From Mycobacterium sp. 852013-51886_SCH5428379 (GTDB lineage Bacteria > Actinomycetota > Actinomycetes > Mycobacteriales > Mycobacteriaceae), in assembly GCF_001665575.1 (NCBI RefSeq), contig NZ_LZSU01000042.1, positions 124,001 through 188,000 on the forward strand: DNA of 64,000 nt, written 5' to 3'. Positions 28,315 to 36,458 of the stretch are shown piece by piece. The notes beneath the pieces are model-generated. The model had not been told where the DNA came from, did no database searches, and saw only the letters and a list, made by a program, of their open reading frames with translations. A program made the translations under genes and the position numbers. The stretch's first letter is position 1; each line of letters opens with the position of its first letter.

Positions 28315-29184
28315 CTACTTCTTCAGCGTGTATTGGTTGACGTCGATGTAGCCGCGCTTGAAGCCGTCCGCGCACCCGGTGAGGTAGTGCATGTAGCGGT
28401 CGTAAACCTCTTCGGACTGGATCGCGATCGCCTCGTCCCGATGCGCCTCGAGCGCGGCGGACCAGTGGTCGAGGGTCTTGGCGTAATGCGGCTGCAGTGA
28501 CTGCGTGCGGGTCAGCTCGAACCCCGCCTTGCCCGCGTGTTCACCGACGAGCTCGATCGTCGGCAGGTAGCCGCCGGGGAATATCTCGGTGAGGATGAAC
28601 TTGACGAACTTGGCGATCGAGATGGTCAGCGGCAGGCCACGGGCGGTCATCTCCGGCAACGTCAAGGCCGTGATGGTGTGCAGCAGCATCACGCCGTTGT
28701 CCGGGAGCGCGCGGTACGCCATCGCGAAGAAGTCGTCCCAGCGATCCCGGCCGAAGTGCTCGAACGCGCCGATCGACACGATGCGGTCGACGGGCCGGTC
28801 GAACTGCTCCCAGCCCTGCAGCAGGATCTCTTTGTCACGCGGCGAGTCCGACGCCTCGAAGATCTTCTCGACGTGCGTCTTCTGGTTCTCGCTCAGCGTC
28901 AGGCCGATGACATTGACGTCGTACTTCTCGAGGGCGCGCATCATCGTGTAGCCCCAGCCGCACCCGATGTCGAGCAGCGTCATTCCGGGTTCGAGACCCA
29001 GTTTCCCGAGCGCCAGGTCGACCTTGGCGCGCTGCGCCTCCTCGAGCGTCATGTCATCACGCTCGAAGTACGCGCAGCTGTACATCTGGCTCGGGTCCAG
29101 GAACAGGCGGAAGAAGTCGTCGGACAGGTCGTAGTGGGCCTGGACGTCTTCGAAATGTGGCTTCAACTTGCCCGATCGGGCCAT
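28315..29184 (-). CDS. Mycolic acid cyclopropane synthase/methyltransferase (MmaA1/MmaA2/CmaA-like)
   Basis: A 289-residue paralogue of the neighbouring MmaA4-like enzyme: HYDLSDDFFRLFLDPSQMYSCAYF, SAM motif LLDIGCGWGYTMMRAL, active-site VSIGAFEHFG, and a C-terminus (LPLTISIAKFVKFILTEIFPGG; TGCADGFKRGYIDVNQYT) of the MmaA1/MmaA2/CmaA type that cyclopropanates or methylates meromycolate double bonds. Which of these it is cannot be decided by eye. ATG 29184 gives MARSGKLKPHFED, the normal start. It lies 138 bp upstream of the mmaA4-like gene and downstream of lipG, both on the minus strand. Confidence 0.87.
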   Translation of the reverse strand: MARSGKLKPHFEDVQAHYDLSDDFFRLFLDPSQMYSCAYFERDDMTLEEAQRAKVDLALGKLGLEPGMTLLDIGCGWGYTMMRALEKYDVNVIGLTLSENQKTHVEKIFEASDSPRDKEILLQGWEQFDRPVDRIVSIGAFEHFGRDRWDDFFAMAYRALPDNGVMLLHTITALTLPEMTARGLPLTISIAKFVKFILTEIFPGGYLPTIELVGEHAGKAGFELTRTQSLQPHYAKTLDHWSAALEAHRDEAIAIQSEEVYDRYMHYLTGCADGFKRGYIDVNQYTLKK

Positions 29185-29314
29185 GGTGGTGCCTTTCCGG
29201 CGGTGGCTTCTGCTCGGTTCCGCCATTTCGGCAGCCCTCCGCGCTCAACTGCCTCGATTCGCGATGGTATCCGACGCACCTCGTCGTGCTCGAATTCGAG
29301 AATGTCAGCCCTGG

Positions 29315-30220
29315 TCAGGGACGTTCAGCGAACGTGGTCTTGAGTTCGCCGACGATGTCGTCCCACAGCGGTTCCGGTAGTTCGTGACCCATACCGGCGA
29401 ACAGCACCAGCCGCGCGTTGGGGATCGCTTTTGCGATCGCCTTTCCGCCGGACGGGCGCATCAGCTTGTCGGCCTTGCCGTGAATGACGACCGTGGGCGC
29501 GGTGGTCTGCTTGTTGTAGTGCAGCAGGCTGCCGCTGCCGGTGATCGCATTGAACTGCCGCGCGATGCCCTGCGGGTAGAACGCGCGGTCGTAGTAGGCG
29601 ATGGCGTCGGCGCGCAGTGCCTCGTCGGTCGACGGATAGCCCGGGCTGCCGATGATCTTGCTGACCTTGATCGAGTTCTCGATGATGACGTCTTTGGGCG
29701 AGCTCGGCGACGGACCGGTGATCACGGCCAGCAGCTGCTGCGGCCCGGGCGGCGGCAGGAACGGCTGATTGTTCGACGAGAAGAACACCGCGAGCGTCTT
29801 CGTCCGGTCGGCGTGCCGGGCGGCGACGATCTGCGCGATCATCCCGCCCATCGAGCCACCGACGATATGTGCGCGATCGATGCCCAGGTGGTCGAGGAGT
29901 GCAGCGGCGTCGTCAGCCATGTCCTCGAGCGTGTACACCGCCGGACTCTTCAGACCGACCAACGAGCGGGCCATGTTGCCGATCTGCGAGCCTTTGGTGC
30001 GCTGTCCGTCGAAATGCGTGGACAACCCGACGTCGCGGTTGTCGTAGCGGATGACCCGCAGGCCCTGGTCGACGAGCTTGCGGCAGAACTCCTCCCGCCA
30101 GAACAGCAGCTGCGCGCCGAGGCCCATGATCAGTAGGACGGCCGGATCATTCGGATCGCCCATGTCCTCGTAGTGGAGCTGGACGTCTCCGTGTGACGCT
30201 TTGCCCTCGCGGACCTGCAC
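29315..30220 (-). CDS. lipG: Alpha/beta hydrolase LipG
   Basis: A 301-residue alpha/beta hydrolase. The nucleophile elbow is GGSMGG, the oxyanion region is LLIMGLGAQLLFW, and the late Asp and His occur in HGKADKLMRP and GMGHELPEPL. Its place between the mycolate methyltransferases and the AarF-like kinase is that of M. tuberculosis lipG (Rv0646c), reported as a membrane-associated phospholipase/thioesterase. It abuts the upstream kinase gene with no gap (30220/30221), so the two are surely co-transcribed. Confidence 0.9.
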   Translation of the reverse strand: MQVREGKASHGDVQLHYEDMGDPNDPAVLLIMGLGAQLLFWREEFCRKLVDQGLRVIRYDNRDVGLSTHFDGQRTKGSQIGNMARSLVGLKSPAVYTLEDMADDAAALLDHLGIDRAHIVGGSMGGMIAQIVAARHADRTKTLAVFFSSNNQPFLPPPGPQQLLAVITGPSPSSPKDVIIENSIKVSKIIGSPGYPSTDEALRADAIAYYDRAFYPQGIARQFNAITGSGSLLHYNKQTTAPTVVIHGKADKLMRPSGGKAIAKAIPNARLVLFAGMGHELPEPLWDDIVGELKTTFAERP

Positions 30221-31579
30221 TCAGACCTCCAGCTCTTCGTCTTTGTGTTCACGGCTGATGTCGACCATGAAGTTGGCGAAGTATCCGGTCAGTTGCGGGT
30301 CGCTCATCATCTGCCACTTCGGCGCCAACAACTTCATGTAACGCTCGACGTAGAGGAACTGCTTCCCGATGAGGACCAGTTCGCGGGGCAGCTTCACGTC
30401 GTAGGCGTCGGCCAGCGTCGAGAGCTGCTTGCCGATCTCGGCGTAGCTCATATCGCCCAGCGTCGACATGGTCAGCGGGGTGGCGAACTTCTCCAGGTCC
30501 TTGGCGGCCTCGGCCTCCGGCTTGACGGTGCCGACGGCGCCCATCATCACGACGATCTTTCCTGCCGCGGCGTGGTCCTTCTTGACCAGCAGCGCGTAAA
30601 CCAGCTCACGCAGCAGCCAGCGGGTGCGTGGATCGATGCGGCCCATGATGCCGAAGTCGAAGAAGACGATCTTGCCGTCATCGTCGATGTAGAGGTTGCC
30701 GGCGTGCAGATCGCCGTGGAACAGCCCGTGGCGCAGACCGCCCTCGAACAGACTGAACAGCAGCGCCTTGACCAACTCGGTGCCGTCGAAGCCCTTCTTG
30801 CGAATGGTGGCCGCGTCGTCGATGCGCACGCCCTGGATGCGCTCCATGGTCAGCACCCGCTCACTCGTCAGATCCCAATAGACCTGCGGCACGCGGATGT
30901 TCTTGCCCAGCGGCGAGGCGTGCATATGCGCCACCCAGGCATCCATCGACTGGGCCTCGAGGCGGAAGTCAAGCTCTTCGGCGAGGTTGTCGGCGAAGTC
31001 GGCGACCACGTTCTGCGCGGACAGCCGCTGACCCATCTTGGCGAATTCGACCAATCGCGCGCCGCGTTTGAGGATCTGCAGATCGGCCGCGACGCGGCGG
31101 CGGATGCCGGGGCGTTGGATCTTGACGACGACCTCTTCGCCGGTGTGCAGGGTCGCGTAGTGCACCTGCGCGATCGACGCGGACGCGAACGGTGTGTCGT
31201 CGAAATGCTTGAAGAGGTTCTTGGGCTCGTCACCGAGGTCTTCGCGGAAAAGCTTCTGCACCTCCTGTGGGTCGGCCGGCGGCACCCGGTCGAGCAGGCT
31301 GCGGAATTCGCGGCTCAGCGGCTCGCCGAACGCCCCCGGACTCGACGCGATGATCTGACCGAACTTGACGTACGTCGGCCCGAGGTCGGCGAAGGTCTGC
31401 GGGATCTGCTTGGTGATCTTCTGGGTGAGGGAGCCGCGACCGCGCAGGCTCGAGACGACTCGGGCGCCGGTGCGAGTTACCTGCCAGCCCGTCGCGCCGA
31501 TACGGGCGGCCTCGATGGGAAGGGGAACCCGATCGAGCTTGGCTACCTCGCGGTGCTGTGTGTTCCGCGTAGTACTCAT
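30221..31579 (-). CDS. ABC1/AarF (UbiB-like) atypical protein kinase family protein
   Basis: A 452-residue UbiB-family protein. It has the N-terminal KxGQ motif (YVKFGQIIAS), the Ala-rich loop SASIAQVH, the invariant Lys in VVVKIQRPG, the catalytic-loop motif HGDLHAGN and metal-binding DFG in FFDFGIMG. UbiB-like ATPases help lipophilic cofactor (quinone) synthesis or lipid handling; in mycobacteria the role of this Rv0647c-type protein is open. It starts at ATG 31579 and its stop abuts the lipG start. It ends with a short C-terminal hydrophilic tail and lacks obvious C-terminal transmembrane helices. Confidence 0.9.
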   Translation of the reverse strand: MSTTRNTQHREVAKLDRVPLPIEAARIGATGWQVTRTGARVVSSLRGRGSLTQKITKQIPQTFADLGPTYVKFGQIIASSPGAFGEPLSREFRSLLDRVPPADPQEVQKLFREDLGDEPKNLFKHFDDTPFASASIAQVHYATLHTGEEVVVKIQRPGIRRRVAADLQILKRGARLVEFAKMGQRLSAQNVVADFADNLAEELDFRLEAQSMDAWVAHMHASPLGKNIRVPQVYWDLTSERVLTMERIQGVRIDDAATIRKKGFDGTELVKALLFSLFEGGLRHGLFHGDLHAGNLYIDDDGKIVFFDFGIMGRIDPRTRWLLRELVYALLVKKDHAAAGKIVVMMGAVGTVKPEAEAAKDLEKFATPLTMSTLGDMSYAEIGKQLSTLADAYDVKLPRELVLIGKQFLYVERYMKLLAPKWQMMSDPQLTGYFANFMVDISREHKDEELEV

Positions 31580-31657
31580 AGTCGCAGTGTGTCAAAAAAG
31601 CGAGGACGGGGTTAAATGCCTGTGCGCCGGGTCACAACCGCGGCGACGTGCTCCTGC

Positions 31658-31846
31658 TCAGGCGAAGACCAGATCGCTTGTCGAGTCGAGCCAATCGTCC
31701 AGCAGGTGAGCGGGCTGCTGGCAGTGCAGGACCGCGTCGAGTTCCGCGCTGGACCGGAAGAGGCGCCGCTTCCCGATGTGGCCGCACTCGCATACCGCCC
31801 GGTTGTCCAGCCATGAGGCCTGGACGTAGCAGCTGCGATCGTTCAT
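31658..31846 (-). CDS. Small hypothetical protein (62 aa)
   Basis: A short frame upstream of the AarF-like gene that reads like a real compact protein: ASWLDNRAVCECGHIGKRRLF carries a C-x-C-G-H motif, and a further Cys-Gln-Gln-Pro with WLDS follows. Balanced composition (not the Arg/Ala-rich type of antisense frames) supports coding. No family recognised; the paired cysteines and His may bind a metal. Confidence 0.45.
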   Translation of the reverse strand: MNDRSCYVQASWLDNRAVCECGHIGKRRLFRSSAELDAVLHCQQPAHLLDDWLDSTSDLVFA

Positions 31847-31944
31847 GCGACCACGGTAGAAGCGCTAGCTTGGCGAATTCTTGGCGCGTGCGGGGACGCA
31901 CTCAACTGATGCCGAGGTGTGTCCGAATCGTTGTATCTCACGCC

Positions 31945-32115
31945 CTACGCAGCCGTCCGCCGATGCTCTTTGTCGCGCTTCACGAACCCTGGGCAGTGGT
32001 AGCCGCACAGTGCGCAGACCGCGCCCGAACGGTGCGTCCCAACGTGTGTTGTGCGGCTACATCCGCAGACGCATACCGAATCAGCAACACTGCTGCGCCA
32101 TGACGCCGAACCCAT
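31945..32115 (-). CDS. Cys-rich mini-protein candidate (56 aa)
   Basis: Starting at ATG 32115, the frame contains VCVCGCSRTTHVGTHRSG, CALCG and HCPGF, i.e. C-x-C-x-C, two His and C-x-x-C in 27 residues, the spacing of a small zinc-ribbon or treble-clef. Composition differs from antisense noise. A longer frame upstream reads as low-complexity Arg/His and is not believed. No family recognised. Confidence 0.4.
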   Translation of the reverse strand: MGSASWRSSVADSVCVCGCSRTTHVGTHRSGAVCALCGYHCPGFVKRDKEHRRTAA

Positions 32116-32188
32116 GAGACCACTATGGACATGAAACCTTTGAAAATTCATGTATCTGTCTGAGAATTCAGCAACGAATCTGTGACCT

Positions 32189-32208
32189 CCGTCCCATCTT
32201 TGGGACGG
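32189..32208. terminator. Small hairpin (possible terminator)
   Basis: CCGTCCCA (32189-32196) and TGGGACGG (32201-32208) pair perfectly around TCTT. It lies just beyond the larger inverted repeat after the DinB genes; no T-run on either side. Confidence 0.4.
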
Positions 32209-32222
32209 TCGACCCTTCAGTG

Positions 32223-32303
32223 GGTGCCGAGCGCACGGTTGTGGACGCATCGGCCGCTTGAAACCGCCCGAGTGGCCCCGTCCACAACCGTGCGGTCGGC
32301 GCC
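32223..32303. repeat. Long imperfect inverted repeat downstream of the DinB gene
   Basis: Arms of 24 nt (32223-32246 and 32280-32303) pair with one mismatch and one G:T, including a perfect 15-bp core CGCACGGTTGTGGAC; the loop is 33 nt. The end of the right arm nearly touches the DinB stop at 32307, so it may end that operon's transcription, but the large loop is unlike a plain terminator and resembles a repetitive extragenic palindrome. Confidence 0.75.
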
Positions 32304-32306
32304 TGC

Positions 32307-32909
32307 CTAGGCGGGCTGAGTGGGACGCCAGCGTCGAATGAAGTCGCTCTCGGGCCACTCCTCGTTGGCGGCCATCAACTCATACATCGTCGCGCCGTCG
32401 ATCGACTCGCGGATGATGTCCGCGTGCCCGGCATGCCGGGTCAACTCTTCGATCAAGTGCAGCGCCACCCAGCGCACCGACCAGTGATCGACGTCGTGCG
32501 GAAACCACGGCACCTCGTGCGGCACCGGAACCGGGGTGTCGAGGTCCGCGTCGGCGAACACCGCCAGCGTCCTGGCGTTCGCCTCCCGCAGCGCGTCGAG
32601 CAGACCGGCCAGCGTCTCGTCCTCACCCATGACGTACTCGTCCTGGTACTCGCGCATCTGCTCCTCGATCGGCCGCGGATCCGGCGCGGGGAACTCCGGC
32701 GCGGCGACCACCCGCTGGGTCCAGCCGCGCTGCACGCCGGCCGCGTGTTTGACCAGGCCGCCGATCGACAGCGCGCTGACCGACGGCGTCGACCGGGCCT
32801 GGTCGTCGGTCAGCCCGTAGGCGACCGAGAAGAACGCGTTCTGGTTGAACGCCAGGAATTCGAGCAGTGTCTGGCGTTCGCCGGCCGCGGGTGGGGGCAG
32901 TCCGGGCAT
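32307..32909 (-). CDS. DinB/DUF664 family protein
   Basis: A 200-residue four-helix DinB-like protein of the YfiT/DUF664 type. Likely metal ligands are the His in GGLVKHAAG and the late HxxH in ELTRHAGHADIIRE, the three-His pattern of this superfamily. In actinobacteria such proteins include mycothiol- or bacillithiol-dependent enzymes (maleylpyruvate isomerase, S-transferases); the substrate here is unknown. It starts 3 bp after the stop of a second DinB gene, so the two are one operon. The start ATG 32909 is supported by AAGGAGAA just upstream (end of the preceding gene). Confidence 0.8.
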   Translation of the reverse strand: MPGLPPPAAGERQTLLEFLAFNQNAFFSVAYGLTDDQARSTPSVSALSIGGLVKHAAGVQRGWTQRVVAAPEFPAPDPRPIEEQMREYQDEYVMGEDETLAGLLDALREANARTLAVFADADLDTPVPVPHEVPWFPHDVDHWSVRWVALHLIEELTRHAGHADIIRESIDGATMYELMAANEEWPESDFIRRWRPTQPA

Positions 32910-32912
32910 GTC

Positions 32913-33443
32913 TCAGTTCTCCTTCGTGGTGGTGTGGACGTAAAGATCACGGATGCAAGCGATTTCGGCGCCGTGGTGGATGACCTCACGGTTGATGTGC
33001 AGCACCAGTGCTGACATCGGATGTTCTGCGTACGGACCTTCGGCCGGACCACACGGCCGCGCCAGGCCGGCGTCGTCGAGGCCGCGCACGCCGGTGATCC
33101 AGCGCGCGTACTCCTCGTCGAGCTGACGCAGCGCCGTCGCGGCGTCGGTGGCGTACGACCAGGAGGCGTAGTCGGCGGGCGGGCCCCCGAAGTGGGAGTG
33201 GCTGCGCATCGCGAACACGCCCACGATCACGTGCGCCAGCCGCCACGCGATCGTGGTGAACGGCTCCGGTTGCGGTGGCGGATACGCGAAGTCGATGGCG
33301 CCTCCTGGGTGCACCGTCCAGCAGTCCGGCACCGGCTGCCAGAAGTACTCGTCGTCGCTCATCCCGTCGAGGCGCGGCCGCAACTGCTGCGTCCAATGCC
33401 AGTCCAGCTGGTCGACCAACTGCGTGGTGAGGTCCATGACCAT
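32913..33443 (-). CDS. DinB family protein
   Basis: A 176-residue DinB-superfamily protein with LAHVIVGVFAMRSHSHFG in the middle and INREVIHHGAEIACIRDLY near the C-terminus, the positions of the metal-binding His residues; PVPDCWTVHP is common in these proteins. It resembles the DinB proteins found in pairs in mycobacteria. Function unknown; mycothiol-dependent transfer is one possibility. It precedes the other DinB gene by 3 bp on the minus strand. Confidence 0.8.
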   Translation of the reverse strand: MVMDLTTQLVDQLDWHWTQQLRPRLDGMSDDEYFWQPVPDCWTVHPGGAIDFAYPPPQPEPFTTIAWRLAHVIVGVFAMRSHSHFGGPPADYASWSYATDAATALRQLDEEYARWITGVRGLDDAGLARPCGPAEGPYAEHPMSALVLHINREVIHHGAEIACIRDLYVHTTTKEN

Positions 33444-33486
33444 AGCCTCGCACCGCCTTAGGACAGATTCGGTCCTATGAGCGGAT

Positions 33487-34488
33487 TCAGTGCCGCGTCC
33501 ACTCCTCGGTCTGCGTCAGCCGCAGCAGATAGGCCAGCGCCGGCAGCACGATCACCCCGGCCAGGACGACCACGATCAACAGCCCGACCAACGTGGCGGG
33601 CGCGCCGGCGCCGTCGTCGATGGTCACCTCGTCGACCAGCAGCCACGGGTATTGGCCCACGCCCCACCCGGTGACCACGGAGGCGACCGCGACAGCGGCC
33701 GGTATGCGGGCGATCGCATACCGCCGTTGGAATACCAGCCATACCGCGGCGACGCCGCCCACCAGCGCGACGACCAGCAGCGGTGCCGCGTGCGTGCGCA
33801 AGCCGGCGGCCAGTGTCGGCGCATCGTGCGTGACCGGGTAGAGCCCGGCGAACACGATCACCCCGGTGACCATGCCGACCGCGAGCGTGCGCCGGCGCAG
33901 TCCGACGGCCAGGCCGGTGTCGCCGGCGCGGTCGGCATCCGCGGTCAGGAACACCCCGGCGAGGAATACACACGTCGCGACGGCGAGACAGCCGCCCACC
34001 AACGACGTCGGGTTCAGCCAGGACCCGATCTGGTCGCCGTAGCCGTCGGCGGGAACCCGGCCCGAGGCGATCGCGCCCGCCACGGTGCCGAAGAAGAACG
34101 GGGTGATCAACGACGACGTCGCGAAGATCGCCCCGAACAGCCGGGCCTGCGACATCGTCGCCGAATACTTGCGGAACACGAAACTGGCTCCGCGCAACAC
34201 GATTCCGGCCAAGGCCAGCGCCAGCGGGATGAACAGCGTCGTGGTCGCTGCGGCGAACGTCTGGGGGAAACCGGTCCACCACACCACCAGCACGTAGATC
34301 AACCACACGTGGTTGGCCTCCCACACCGGCCCGATGCTGTGGTCGACGAGCGTGCGGACCCGGGCGCCACTGCGCGCATCGCCGGCGGTGAGGTCGTAGA
34401 AACCCGAACCGAAGTCGGCGCCGCCGAACAGGGCGTAGACGACGACCCCGAGGAACATCGCCACCGCGACCACCGTCGCCAGCGTCAC
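33487..34488 (-). CDS. cydB: Cytochrome bd-type quinol oxidase subunit II
   Basis: A 333-residue CydB/CioB with about nine helices. Features include VVVYALFGGADFGSGFYDL near the N-terminus, VWEANHVWLIYVLVVWWTGFP, the family signature, and RLTQTEEWTRH at the end. It partners CydA to form a haem bd-type oxidase that reduces O2 with quinol electrons. GTG 34488 overlaps the cydA stop by 4 bases (GTGA). No cydDC assembly genes follow, so those must lie elsewhere. Confidence 0.92.
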   Translation of the reverse strand: MTLATVVAVAMFLGVVVYALFGGADFGSGFYDLTAGDARSGARVRTLVDHSIGPVWEANHVWLIYVLVVWWTGFPQTFAAATTTLFIPLALALAGIVLRGASFVFRKYSATMSQARLFGAIFATSSLITPFFFGTVAGAIASGRVPADGYGDQIGSWLNPTSLVGGCLAVATCVFLAGVFLTADADRAGDTGLAVGLRRRTLAVGMVTGVIVFAGLYPVTHDAPTLAAGLRTHAAPLLVVALVGGVAAVWLVFQRRYAIARIPAAVAVASVVTGWGVGQYPWLLVDEVTIDDGAGAPATLVGLLIVVVLAGVIVLPALAYLLRLTQTEEWTRH

Positions 34489-35885
34489 GGCACGTTCTCC
34501 GAGCGCGGCGGGCCGTAAGGGCTCGGCAGATCGTCTTCGCCGGCCCGCCACCGCCGCGCCATCGATCGCAGGATGACGTACGCGCCGACCGTCATGCCGA
34601 GATAGATGACGAGCACCGCGATGTAGCTCCACCACAGGCCCGCGCTCTCGCTGGCGGCGTCGACGGTGGTCAGCACCTGATACACCGTCCACGGTTGGCG
34701 CCCGACCTCGGTGGCCACCCACCCGGATTCGACGGCGAGGATGGCGAGCGGACCGGTGATGACGGCCACCCGCAGAAACCACCTGTTGCCCAACAGGTCC
34801 CGTCCGCGCGAGCGAGCCAGCCAGTACACCGCCGCGACGGCGACCAGCAGGGTGCCGATACCGACCATGGACTGGAACGCCAGATGGGTGATGTTGACCG
34901 GCGGCCACTGCGAGCGCGGCACCGAGTCGAGACCCGGCACCGGTGCGTCCCACGAGTTGCGCGCGATGATCGACCCCAGCCTCGGGATGGTCAGCGCCCA
35001 GCGCACCTCGCCGTCGATCAATACCCCACCCAGCCGCAACGGCGCCGGAGCCTCCGTGGTCTGCGCGAGTTCGAACGCGGCGAGCTTCGCGGGTTGGGTG
35101 TCGTGGATCCGCATCCCCAGGACGTGGCCGATCAACGGCTGCGCCACCGCCGCGACCGAGGCGAAGGCGAACGGCACCGTGAACCCCATCCGGTGATGCG
35201 CGTCGACCCGGCCGCGCAGTAGCCCGAACGCGTACACCCCCGCCACCGTGAGCCCGACGACCATGAACGCCGCCACCCACATGTGGGCGAATTGCAGAAA
35301 CGCGGCGTCGTTGAACATCGCCCGCCACGGGTTGACGTCGACGACCTCGCCGTCGCGGATCGCGAAGCCGGCCGGATTGTTCATCCATGCGTTGACCGAC
35401 ACGACACAGAACGTGCCGACGACGCCCGCGATGCCCATCGGGATGAGCATCAGCGCATGTCTTCGTGGGGGCATTCGGCCCCAGCCGTAGAGATAGATGC
35501 CGAGAAAGATCGCCTCGGTGAAGAACGACAACCCCTCGAACGCGAACGGCAGCCCCAGCACATCACCGAACCGGCCCATCAGTCCCGGCCACAGCAGGCC
35601 CATCTCGAAACTCAGCACGGTCCCGGACACCGCGCCGATCGCGAACAGCACCGCCGACACCTTCGCCCAGCGCTGGGCCAGGCCGAGGGCGACCGGGTCG
35701 TCACGCACGATTCCGCGCCAGTGCACCACGAAGATGATGGTCGGGAACGCGACACCGAAACACGCCAACACGATGTGCCAGCCGAGGGAGAACGCCATCT
35801 GCTGACGCGCCGGCAGTAGGCCGGGCGGCTCGCCGTCAGCCGCGAGTAACAGCAGGGAGTCGGCCAACCCCATGGCAGACAGCAT
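34485..35885 (-). CDS. cydA: Cytochrome bd-type quinol oxidase subunit I
   Basis: A 466-residue CydA/CioA. Visible are the haem b595 His in LGWHIVLACFG, the haem b558 His in FAHMWVAAF, a Met in FQSMVGIGT and the Q-loop block GWVATEVGRQPW. The quinol loop is short, as in the CioAB (cyanide-insensitive) class. The gene order differs from the cydABDC operon of M. tuberculosis, so this is probably an additional, possibly acquired oxidase. ATG 35885 is used; a start at the internal Met five codons on is equally possible. Confidence 0.92.
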   Translation of the reverse strand: MLSAMGLADSLLLLAADGEPPGLLPARQQMAFSLGWHIVLACFGVAFPTIIFVVHWRGIVRDDPVALGLAQRWAKVSAVLFAIGAVSGTVLSFEMGLLWPGLMGRFGDVLGLPFAFEGLSFFTEAIFLGIYLYGWGRMPPRRHALMLIPMGIAGVVGTFCVVSVNAWMNNPAGFAIRDGEVVDVNPWRAMFNDAAFLQFAHMWVAAFMVVGLTVAGVYAFGLLRGRVDAHHRMGFTVPFAFASVAAVAQPLIGHVLGMRIHDTQPAKLAAFELAQTTEAPAPLRLGGVLIDGEVRWALTIPRLGSIIARNSWDAPVPGLDSVPRSQWPPVNITHLAFQSMVGIGTLLVAVAAVYWLARSRGRDLLGNRWFLRVAVITGPLAILAVESGWVATEVGRQPWTVYQVLTTVDAASESAGLWWSYIAVLVIYLGMTVGAYVILRSMARRWRAGEDDLPSPYGPPRSENVP

Positions 35886-35945
35886 GCCCCCGTGACCGGG
35901 AGTTAAAAGCGGATTCGACGATCGTGGTGCGGGTGCGACACCGCA

Positions 35946-36440
35946 ATGGCTGATACACGTGCGCCCACCGCGTTACCCGGATTACTCCTGGGCCTGGGCC
36001 TCGGCGGTTTCATCGACGGCATCGTGCTGCACGAGATCCTGCAGTGGCATCACATGATCAGCAATCACGAGTCGACCGACACCGTCGCCGGGCTCGAACT
36101 CAACGTCCTCGCGGACGGGTTCTTCCACGTCGGCACGTGGCTGTTGGTGATGGCCGGGACGACGCTGATGGTGGTGGCCTGGCGGCAGGGCCGGGTCGCA
36201 CCGAACTGGTCGTTCCACCTCGGTCTGCTGATCCTCGGCTGGGGTGTGTTCAATGTCGTCGAAGGCGTGATCGACCATCTGCTGCTCGGAGTGCACCATG
36301 TGCGCGACGACCTCGGCGGCCCGCTGACCTGGGACATCGGTTTCCTGGTGTTCGGGCTCGTCCTAGTCGGTGTGGGATGGCTGCTCTACCGCCGCGGCGT
36401 CGCCGCGCTGCCGAATCACCGGACAGAAACCGTCCGCTGA
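35946..36440 (+). CDS. DUF2243 membrane protein
   Basis: A 164-residue protein with four hydrophobic segments and the DUF2243 signature GFIDGIVLHEILQWHHM near the N-terminus, plus GVFNVVEGVIDHLLLGVHHVRD. The many conserved His and Asp in membrane-proximal positions suggest metal or haem involvement; the family is often found beside respiratory oxidase genes, as here next to divergent cydAB. Function unproven. Confidence 0.85.
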   Translation: MADTRAPTALPGLLLGLGLGGFIDGIVLHEILQWHHMISNHESTDTVAGLELNVLADGFFHVGTWLLVMAGTTLMVVAWRQGRVAPNWSFHLGLLILGWGVFNVVEGVIDHLLLGVHHVRDDLGGPLTWDIGFLVFGLVLVGVGWLLYRRGVAALPNHRTETVR

Positions 36441-36458
36441 CTCTGGCACGCTGAAGAC

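Noticed and set aside
33487..35388. A 633-codon minus-strand frame that joins cydB with sequence inside cydA
   Set aside because: Only the last 333 codons are CydB; the rest is the wrong frame of cydA. GTG 34488 with GTGA overlap is the proper start.
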